Translations under genes and position numbers: made by a program | Assembly: GCF_900747795.2 (NCBI RefSeq) | Contig: NC_041401.2 | Location: 165,224,233 to 165,288,232 of the forward strand | Source: Erpetoichthys calabaricus | Taxonomy: Eukaryota > Chordata > Cladistia > Polypteriformes > Polypteridae | Length of the DNA: 64,000 nucleotides | Direction of reading: 5' to 3' | Notes under the pieces: model-generated | What the model saw: only the letters and a program-made list of their open reading frames with translations | Told to the model about the DNA's origin: nothing | The model's database searches: none | Part shown: one piece after another, positions 35,949 through 46,143 of the stretch | Layout of the letters: the number at the start of each line of letters is the position of its first letter | Numbering within the stretch: the stretch's first letter is position 1

Positions 35949-36918
35949 CTTCTTCTTTTGGCTGCTCCCGTTAGAGGTTGCCACAGCGGATCATCTTCTT
36001 CCATATCTTCCTGTCCTCTGCATCTTACTCTGTCACACCCATCACCTGCATGTCCTCTCTCACCACATCCATAAACCTTTGCTTAGGCCTTCATCTTTTC
36101 CTCTTCTCTGGCAGCTCTATCCTTAGCATCCTTCTCCCAATATACCCAGCATCTCTCCTCTGCACATATCCAAACCAACGCAATCTCGCCTCTCTGACTT
36201 TGTCTCCCAACCGTCCAACTTGAACTGACCCTCTAATGTCCTCATTTCTAATCCTGTCCATCCTCGTCACACCCAATGCAAATCTTAGCATCTTTAACTC
36301 TGCCACCTCCAGCTCTGTCTTCTGCTTTCTGGTCAGTGCCACCGTCTCCAACCAATATAACGTAGCTGGTCTCACTACTGTCCTGTAGACCTTCCCTTTC
36401 ACTCTTGCAGATATCCATCTGTCACAAATCACTCCTGACACTCTTCTCCACCCATTCCACCCTGCCTGCACTCTCTTTTTCACTTCACTTCCACAATCCC
36501 CATTACTCTGTACAGTTGATCCAAAGTATTTAAACTCATCCACCTTCACCAACTCTACTCCCTGCATCCTCATCATTCCATTGACCTCCCTCTCATTTAC
36601 ACACGTGTATTCTGTTTTGGTCCTACTGACTTTCATTCCTCTCCTCTCTAGAGCATATTTCCACGTCACCAGGGTCTCCTCAACCTGCTACCTACTATCG
36701 CTACAGATCAGAATGTCATCAGCAAACATCATAGCCCATGGGGACTCCTGTCTAATCTCATCTGTCAACCTGTCCATCACCATTGCAAACAAGAAAGGGC
36801 TCAGAGTCGATCCCTGATGTAATCCCACCTCCACCTTGAATGCATCCATCACACCTATTGCAGACCTCACCACAGTCACACTTCCCTTGTACATATCCTG
36901 TACAACTCTTACGTAATT

Positions 36919-37567
36919 GGTGACTGTGTGCAGATGGTGCAGACCTATAAATACCTGGGAGTGCAGCTGGATGATAAATTAGACTGGACTGCCAATACTT
37001 ATGCTCTGTGTAAGAAAGGACAGAGCCGGTTATACTTCCTTAGAAGGCTGGCGTCCTTCAACATCTGCAATAAGATGCTGCAGATGTTCTATCAGATGGT
37101 TGTGGCGAGCACCCTCTTCTACGTGGTGGTGTGCTGGGGAGGCAGCATAAAGAAGAAAGATGCCTCACGCCTGGACAAATTGGTGAGGAAGGTAGGCTAT
37201 ATTGTTGGCATGGAGCTGGACAGTTTGACATCTGTGGCAGAGCGATGGGCACTGAGCAGGCTCCTGTCAATCATGGAGAATCCACTGCATCCACTAAACA
37301 GTGTCATCTCTAGACAGAAGAGCAGCTTCAGCGACAGACTGCTGTCACTGTCCTGCCCCACTGACAGACTGAGGAGATCGTTACTCCCCCAAACTATGCG
37401 ACTCTTCAATTCCCACATGGGGGGGGGGGGGGGTAAACGTTAACATCATACAAAGTTATTGTCTGTTTTTACCTGCATTATTATCAATCTTTAATATTGT
37501 TTTTTGTATCAGTATGCTGCTGCTGGAGTATGTGAATTTCCCCTTGGGATTAATAAAGTATCTATCT
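36919..37567 (+). mobile_element. CR1/L2-group LINE 3' end inserted in the RTE copy
   Basis: An open frame (36928-37443, starting MQMVQTYKYLGVQLDDKLDW) encodes the C-terminal part of a LINE polyprotein. A 3' end GAATTTCCCCTTGGGATTAA then TAAAGTATCTATCTA follows. RTE sequence resumes on both sides, so this is a 5'-truncated insertion. The frame contains a run of 14 G at 37420-37433. The same 3' end recurs at 42004. Confidence 0.85.
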
Positions 37568-38221
37568 AATTCTCTGCCACTCCCGACTTCCTCATACAAT
37601 ACCACAACTCCTCTCGAGGCACCCTGTCATATGCTTTCTCGAGGTCCACAAAGACGCAATGCAACTCCTTCTGGCCTTCTCTAAACTTCTCCATCAACAC
37701 CATTAGAGCAAACATTGCATCTGCGGTGCTCTTTCTTGACATAAAACATACTACTGCGCACTAATCATTACCTCACTTCTTAACCAAGCTTCCATTACCC
37801 CTTCCCATAACTTCATGCTGTGGCTCATCAATTTTATTCCCCTGTAGTTACTACAGTTCTGCACATCCCCCTTATTCTTAAATATCGACACCAGTACACT
37901 TCTTCTCCACTCCTCATGCATCCTCTCACTTTCCAAGATTCCATTAAACAATCTGGTTAAAAACTCCACTGTCACCTCTCCTAAACACCTCCATGCTTCC
38001 ACAGGTATGTCATCTGGACCAACGGCTTTTCCATTTTTCATCCTCTTCATAGCTGTCCTTACTTCCTCCTTGCTAATCTGTTACACTTCCTGATTCACTA
38101 TCTCCACATCATCCAACCTCCTCTCTCTCTCGTTCTGTTCATTCATCAGCCTCTCAAAGTACTCTCTCCATCTGCTCAACACACTCTCCTCGCTTGTGAG
38201 TATGTTTCCATCTTTATCCTT

Positions 38222-38330
38222 AATAATAATAATAATAATAATTCATTACATTTATATAGCGCTTTTCTCAGTACTCAAAGCGCTATCCACACAGGGAGGA
38301 ACCCACAATCTTCCACAGTCTCCTTACTAC
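38222..38330 (-). mobile_element. L2-like LINE 3' tail inserted in the RTE copy
   Basis: On the minus strand the piece ends AGCGCTATATAAATGTAATG followed by a TTA/ATT repeat (AAT units at 38222-38243 on the plus strand). RTE coding sequence continues on either side. Confidence 0.75.
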
Positions 38331-39345
38331 TAATCACCCTAACCTGCTGCACATCTTTCCCAGCTCGGTCCCTCTGTCTAGCCAATCGGTACAGGTCCTT
38401 TTCACCCTCCTTAGTGTCCAACCTCTCATACAACTCATCATACACCTTTTCTTAGGCTTCGCCACCTCTCTCTTTACCTTGTGCCTTATCTCCTTGTACT
38501 CTTGTCTACTTTCTGCATCTCTCTGACTATCCCACTTCTTCTTTGCCATCCTCTTCCTCTGTATACTCTCCTGTATTTCCTCATTTCACCACTAGGTTTC
38601 CAATTCCTCCTTCCTCTGTCCAGATGTCACGCCAAGCACCCTTCTTGCTGTTACCCTTACTACATCTGCTATAGTTTCCCAACTGTCTGGTAATTCTTCA
38701 CTACCACCCAGTGCCTGTCTCACCTCCTCCCTAAACTCAACCTTGCAGTCTTCCTTTTTCAACTTCCACTATCTGATCCTTGGCTCTGCCCTCACTCTCT
38801 TCCTCTTCTTGATCTCCAACATCATCCTACAGACCACCATCCTATGCTGCTTATCTACACTTTCCCCTGCCACCATTTTGCAGTCTTCAATCTCCTTCAG
38901 ATCAACTCTTCTGCATAGGGTGCAATCTACCTGTGTGCATCTTCCTCCACTCTTGTACGTAACCCTATGTTCCTCCCTCTTGTTAAAATACGTATTCACC
39001 ACAGCCATGTCCATCCTTTTGGCAAAATCCACTATCATCTGACCTTCTTCATTTATCTCCTTGACACCATACCTAGCCATCACCTCCTCATCTTCTCTGT
39101 TCCCTTCACCAACATGTCCATTGAAATCCGCTCCAATCACCACTTTCTGTCCCTTGGGTACACTGTCCATCACTTCATCCAACTCACTCCAAAAACTTCT
39201 TTCTCCTCCATTGCACACCCAACTTGCAGGGCATATGCACTAACAACATTCATCATCACACCTCCAATTTCCAGCTTTGTAATCATTACTCTGCCTGACA
39301 CTCTTTTCACCTCCATAACACTCTTGACATACTGTAATGGGCTCA

Positions 39346-39963
39346 AAAAATCACTATTAAGCTAAGTTCAGATTCTGATTCTGATGTTTAAAACTTCGAG
39401 AAATGGTGATTTTAGCAGGTAAACCAGGTAGCCTATGTATGTCTGTGGAAACTGATAGGCAAAGATCACTTCCAAAAAACTGACCTAGGCACAGTATTTG
39501 GGTGGTAACATTGCTGTCTCTCAAAAAGGAGACAAGAACTTGCACCTGGACAGATGGATTTTGAAAAATATTGAGTGAATGTAAGGATGATTCTTAAAAT
39601 ACACTTACATCCTGAAGGAAAAGCCATTTTAGAACAAGTTAATTTTGTGTGTAGCCAACTTAAAAACGCTTGTTTGATTATGCAGCTCATCATTAATCAC
39701 ATTGCGATTATAAATACTTTTAAAGGTGCTAGATCTATTTAATTTTAATAGAAGTTGACGTAACTCAAAAAGCTAGTTGATGATTTTTGTGTTAATGTTT
39801 TCGCTGACCTCAAACATTCGCATGGATGTACCTGTATTTCTTGAACTCCGTTCTGAAGGTCTCTTCGTCGTGTCTATATTTCCCACAATGCACTCTCGCG
39901 GCGCCTCACACCGATCAAACTCCAAAGTTTCACTTGGGCAAAGCTGACACTGACACGGACACC
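39346..39963. promoter_or_regulatory. AGMAT upstream region
   Basis: No repeat seen. At 39879-39896, TTTCCCACAATGCACT is close to the ZNF143/THAP11 motif (CCCACAATGCA core), often found just upstream of vertebrate housekeeping genes, and lies about 70 bp before the ATG in the most GC-rich part. No TATA box is obvious. Confidence 0.45.
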
Positions 39964-40238
39964 ATGCAACCTGCTGCTCGCGCCACTGGGCTCTTGAGAG
40001 CTCAAACTAAAGCTTTCGGGACCAAGATGCTTCTAAACAGCCGAGTGCTCCACAAGCCAAACGGGAGGGCGCTCTCCAGCTCTCGCTTCAATGTGCCTCC
40101 AAGCGCAGAATTCGTCGCCAGGCCGGTTGGCATCGCTTCGATGTTCAAACTGCCGATGAAGGAATCTTCTACAGGACTGGACGCGGCTTTCGTGGGAATC
40201 CCGCTTGACACCGGCACGTCTAACCGTCCCGGAGCGAG
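39964..40238 (+). CDS. agmat: AGMAT exon 1
   Basis: Residues 1-91 plus two bases of Arg92. Presequence and the start of the ureohydrolase fold. Donor GTAAAA follows GGAGCGAG. Confidence 0.94.
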
Positions 40239-42033
40239 GTAAAATTGCAGTAAGTCTGGCTTGTCGCGACGCAGTCAAACGCCACCTTGTTTTCTTCATA
40301 AACCTGCGCAGTGTTACCTGGAAGGACAGCTCGCTGTCAAAGTTGCAGACTACCGGTCATACGATACGCCTCGCGTACGTCACTTTGAGGACTGCGGGAC
40401 CAGCTGCAGGTAGTCAGTCAGAGCTGCGCAGTTTTTGGTTTTTTTAAGTGTTAGCCTACAACATACATTCGTAAGTCAATGTACAATACACACCATCAGC
40501 GACCAGATCTATCAATTTTACATCAAATTAAATGCTTTACATATTTCAGTTACTCTCTTTTTCACCCAACTTAGTGAATTTAAATACGACGGACGTTCAA
40601 TTTTAAACGTAATAAACAGCGGAAGATTGTTAGCCCATTAGCTGTGTGTATATGATACCTAGTAATCAGCAATACCAAATTCATAATGTATATCATTTCT
40701 CTGGATGTGTTAATCCTTACACAACGCAGCACACTGTCGACTTCTTTAAAGTTAACAAATCTCAAGAGTTCCACACATGTTATTTTGAATTCCATCCATC
40801 CATTTTCCAACCCGCTGAATCCGAACACAGGGTCACGGGGGTCTGCTGGAGCCAATCCCAGCCAACACAGGGCACAAGGCAGGAACCAATCCTGGGCAGG
40901 GTGCCAACCCACCGCAGATGTCATTTTGAATTTTAACCCAAAAACAAATACGGTAGCAAATATAAAACGGTTTCTTGTTCATTTTTGCAAAAGGTACAAC
41001 GTTCATCTTAGCCTTGTTTAGATTTGGCCAAAGTTAATTTACCAGGGCACATTGTATGTCCAATTCTGTAAGCAGGAACGCACTGGGTCTCAAAGCCGGC
41101 CCGGGCATCCTTCAGCGAGTGAGGAGGTGACGAGGTCGACCCACTTGGCCCATTATTATTCATTGTGATTTTCTTAAAATTTGTGATGAGTACGCGGTTC
41201 GCTACTTGCTACGAGCCTATATGATATGAACTCTATCTAAACTGTTGCCAGACGTAATCTGTACACTGTTGTTTAGACACGACTTAAAATTTGACGACAT
41301 GCTTAGAAATAAAATGTAATGAAAAATAAAAATTTAGTAACACGGCTTACACGTTATTAGAGTACATGTCAAATGTCAATGTCATGTCCAAGTGCCAGTA
41401 CCCTAGTAGGCTATTAGCTGCTCATTTACAATGGAATAAGTTATAACCAAGGTTATAATGAAAACCTCACATGTTTGAAATGTTCCATTTACTTAACAAT
41501 AAACTATAAATGTTCCATCCTAATATGAAAAATTCCTATCGTGTGCTTTATAACTTTATTTCATCATATTAATAATCGAAGCTGAAAACCACTAATTATT
41601 GCTCAATCCGACGACCAGAGAACAATAAAATGCATAATACATAATCTAAACTAATTATTAGTACCGAAGAATTTAAATACTAGATATGAGATAAAATAAA
41701 TTGCAATAATGTATGTGCTAACCGAAATGTAGCGGCATTGAAACAGAAGTCGGCAAAAGGCAGTTTTGACCAAATTTTTCGCTGCAACGTTGTGCTGACA
41801 ACTAAAACAACTTGATGACGTAATATGGTATATTAATAATATAGGACTGTATAAATCGCAGTATTCCAAATTGTTCCTAATGTGTGCTTGTTGTGTATGT
41901 GTGTGTGTCCTGCGGTGGGCTGGCGCCCTGCCTGGGGTTTGTTTCCTGCCTTGCACCCTGTGTTGACAGAGATTGGCTCCAGCAGACCCCCGTGACTCTG
42001 TAGAATGTGAATTTCCCCTTGGGATTAATAAAG

Positions 42034-42131
<98 letters not shown>

Positions 42132-45100
42132 GTTACACTGAAAAAATTATAACATTGATGTTGTTCATTCAACGTAAATTTTCTCTTTCAAGCAATTTAA
42201 GATTAGTCATTTAGTGTTGTAGCTTGAAATATTTGGTTTCAGATCTCAATCAAAGTAAAAAAATTGTTTGTACCAAAGTAAGTTATGGTGGAGGGAAATA
42301 AACGTAGAAATCCTATTTCATCCATCCATCCATTTTCCAACCCGCTGAATCCAAACACAGGGTCACGGGGGTCTGCCGGAGCCAATCCCAGCCAACACAG
42401 GGCACAAGGCAGGGAACCCACCCTGGGCAGGGTGCCAACCCACCGCAGAATCCTATTTCAGTTAACTTAATATTTTAGTTTGTTCGTGTGCTGTGTTTGA
42501 GGGGCCGTTTCTATATTCTTACAGGTCGAACTTTCCAGCGTGCTGGCTTTCCAACTGCCAAAAAAGAAGAACAACTTAAAAAATAGATTTAGTATAAAAC
42601 AAGTGAATTGCACCCAATCACTCTAAATGATTAGCCTCAACTTAAAAATTGTGGGATCAATAAGATAAAAAGAATTATATTGGTTCAAACTGAAAATATT
42701 AAGCGTGAATCATCACCTTCTTTTTTTCAGTGTAGGATATAGCAGGTTGGATAATGGATGTATGGATAAATCGCAGTACAGATAAAGTTTAGTAGTTTAG
42801 AAAATTAATTTTAATATCAAAAAGTAACCAGTACATAAAATTTATTTCATGAAACAGCCATCCCATGACCAGACCAGAGTCAGCAGCCCACCGGGCATTG
42901 CCCAAATGCCCTAATGGCAGTCCGCCCCTGCCTGTAAGTAACTTCTTCGATCCTCTTTATTAGACAGTATTGAGTTGGGGTTGTCAGTAGTTGTAGAGTG
43001 ATATATTAGACATTTATGGATGCAATGAGAAATGAAGCAGAATGACATCTTTTATTGGCCAACCGTAGATTACAATTTGCATGCATTTGGGGCAGCTCAG
43101 AACCTAAAGAATGGGCCTCAGTGGCTTCAAAAGCTGTCATATTGCAGTTTACTCAGACAGTCGTTTACTTCCACTTCTCATTGACTTACGACTTTTCCAA
43201 TCATTTTATTTAATTTTTCATTCCAAAAGGAAATACATGAATGCATTATACAATGGTTATACAGTCTCCTTACATGAGCATTATTACCTTTTGTAATAAC
43301 TTAATATTTCCTAAACTGTATATACATCATTCTTAGAGGAGACCAGGTTCACAACAGCAAAATCTGCCTTTCTATTGATTAAAGCAATTGTATTGTCAAG
43401 AGAGGCGCTATCAACAGTCATGTCACATCCAGACCAGGGCAACAGGAGGCTGGAGCCTGTCCCAACTAGTCCTGGACACAAAGCAGGAATAGACTCTAGA
43501 CAGAGTGCCAGTCCATTGCAGGGCAAACACACACTTGGGTCCATGTAGCATCACTAATTCACCTAACCTGCATGTCTTTGGGAAGTGCTTGGAAACCAGA
43601 GCACCTGGAGGAAACCCATGTGGACATGAGAAGAACAGGCAAAGTCCACACAGGGATCACCCAAGACATGAATCCTGGCCTCCATACCACAAGGCAGCAG
43701 GACTACCACTGTGCTACCGTGCCATACCATTTACATTTACATTTACAACATTTAGCAGACGCTCTTATCCAGAGCGACTTACAACAGTGCTTAGTAGTCT
43801 ACAACTGTTCTTCAGTCTTTAAGGCTAGGATACCACTAACAACGGTGACAAATTCAGCATAGGAGATGGGAATTTAAAATGTATCTAAAATTCTGTGTTA
43901 AGACAACAACCTGCCCTCCTTATTTAATAAGTGTGCAACTAACCAAATGTCATCACTAAACCATGAGTGCAAAAATAAACTTTTGTTCTTATACATAATA
44001 TTTATGTTGGATCTGAGTGGTGTCAAATATTTTAGCAGGGAATCGTGGGAAGTAGAACTCTGTTCATATGGCAAACATGGGACACGCTGAATGTTGTGTA
44101 ATGGTGGTCATTTGTGAAATATTATTGCACAAAGATCAAAACGCTCGCTTTGGAACAGGGCTCAAAGTACAAGTGCTTTAGATTTTCAAGTGACTTTCAC
44201 TTTTGACAGCTGTTGTATCCTTTTGGGGGCAGCACGGTGGCGCAGTGGGTAGCGCTGGTGCCTCGCAGTTAGGTGACCCAGGTTCACTTCCCGGGTCCTC
44301 CCTACATGGAGTTTGCTGTTCTCCCCGCGTCTGCATGGGTTTCCTCCCACAGTCCAAAGACATGCAGGTTAGGTGATCCTAAATTGTCCCTAGTGTGTGT
44401 GTGCGCCCTGCGGTGGGCTGGCACCCTGTCCAGTACTTGTTTCTTGCCTTGTGCCCTGTGTTGGCTGGGATTGGCTTCAGCATACCCCCGTGACCCTGTA
44501 GTTAGGATATAGCGGGTTGGATAATGGATGGATGGATGTATCGGTTTGTGTGGAGTTTGCACAGTCTCCTGTGTTAATGGGGGATCTCTTCCCACATCCT
44601 CAAATAACTGCGTCCATCCATCTTTTTAACCTGCTTTTCCTTGGCAGGGTTGCTGGATAGATGGAGCTGTTCCCAGCAATCATCGGATACAAGGCTGGAT
44701 TGTGTGCCCATTTATATACAGGTTATACAGTAGATGCATACGTAAGCCATGTATCAGTGTCTGTATGTGTGCATGAATGTGCCCGCTGATGGACTGGCAC
44801 CCCATTCTGGGACAGCAGCTTTAGAAAGCAGTAAGTTTCAGTTTTCCTGTTCAAGTGTTACATAGTCAGCGAGGGTGCGTTCAGCACTCCACTGTTTGAA
44901 CAACCCAGCATTAGCGGCCTTATCCATGACCTATTCTGAGGAGAACTGCTTCCCATCTGGTGCTTGCTCTATTTTTGCCCACTGCATAGCAGATCATCAC
45001 ACTTAAATTGCTTCTCAAATTGCAGAAACCTCAGAGCTATGGCAGCTGGGTTGAGGATCTTTTCCATAGCTTGCAGTGATTTAAACTTTGAGACCCTGTG

Positions 45101-46112
45101 AATGACCAAGACGATCAGGGTGGAATTGTCTCTGTTTTAACAGCTAATAGTTACCATGTGCTCTTTTATAGTATCTTCAGTAGTTAATCTTTTGTTTATT
45201 TTTAATTTTAAAGTGTAGTTAAAATATATTTTTTTTAAAAATGTTCCCATTTTGGAGGAATTAACAGTTTGAAAATTGGAGCATCGGGCGGCGCAGTCCT
45301 TGAAATCACCACCTGACGACACTTAGACTTTAGTTAGATTCCAGACTAAGAAGGAATATTCTTATTTTAGGGGAATTAACAGTGTAATTATTAGAACAAC
45401 TAGTGGCACAGCCGGTGGCTTTACCACCCAATAGCACTTAGATTTTAGGTAGATTCCAGGTTTATAAGCAATACTAGCTGAAATTCCCAGCGTTGCCCAG
45501 GAGGAAAATAAAGTGTTTTTTTTTTTGGCGATCCTAAATTGTCCCTAGTGTGTGTGTGTGTGTGTGTGTGCCCTGCAGTGGGCTGTCACCCTGTCCAGTG
45601 TTTGTTTCCTGCCTTGCGCCCTGTGTTGGCTGGGACTGGCTCCAGCAGACCCCCGTGACCCTGTAGTTAGGATATAGCAGGTTGGATAATGGATGGATGG
45701 ATGAATGTTTGAGAAAAATGTAATTAAAAAAAACACAACTTTAAAAATAAAAATAAATTAACAAACAATGAAGACTCACTAATGTGCATGTCTTGCGGTC
45801 TTGTATGTATGTTATCATCCAGTTGACGCTCAGAACTGGCAAACTCTATTTAATTTCAAAAGCAACAGGGGCGCAGTGGTGGTACTCAAACATAAAGAAT
45901 ACTGGCAGTCACCTCCAGTTCACCCTCTGGTGGTCATTCTGAGTGTCAGCTGGATGATAACATGCATACAAGACCGCAAGATCACCCCCCACGCTACCCA
46001 GAAGGGGATGGTTAGGGTTGATTTCACCTTACAGTATTTTTAGTCAACCAATGAGAAACATGCGTACCAAGTTTCATGAAAATCGTTCCAGCCGTTTGGA
46101 CGTGATGCTGGA

Positions 46113-46143
<31 letters not shown>

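Larger units (their letters stand above)
35949..39345 (-). mobile_element. RTE-clade LINE, 5'-truncated, twice interrupted
   Basis: Reading leftward: endonuclease fragment (38769-39218, with VVIGADFNGHVGEGNREDE), RT fragments (37751-38050, NGKAVGPDDIPVEAW and NYRGIKLMSHSMKLWEG; 36688-36894, VGLHQGSTLSPFLFAMVMD and the catalytic FADD), then the C-terminal part (36091-36669, LRWFGYVQRRDAGYIGRRML). The 3' end near 35949 has CTT units, that is a GAA tail on the element strand. It is broken by several stops and frameshifts and by insertions at 36919-37567 and 38222-38330. Confidence 0.85.
41864..42765 (+). mobile_element. SINE split by a LINE tail and a MITE
   Basis: A 5'-truncated SINE starts near AAATTGTTCCTAATGTGTGC, runs to GACTCTGTAG (42003) and resumes at GGATATAGCAGGTTGG (42735). 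ATAAATCGCAGTA occurs at 41851-41863 and at 42766-42778, an exact 13-bp duplication 900 bp apart, proving both halves are one insertion. The inserts are at 42004-42131 and 42136-42732. Confidence 0.93.

Noticed and set aside
37420-37433. Functional G-quadruplex at a run of 14 G
   Set aside because: It lies in a dead LINE frame and could be a length artefact of sequencing; no other support.
39826-39963. Upstream ATG at 39826 as the AGMAT start
   Set aside because: It would add 46 residues not seen in relatives and lies in the likely promoter, before the ZNF143-like site. The ATG at 39964 fits the family length.
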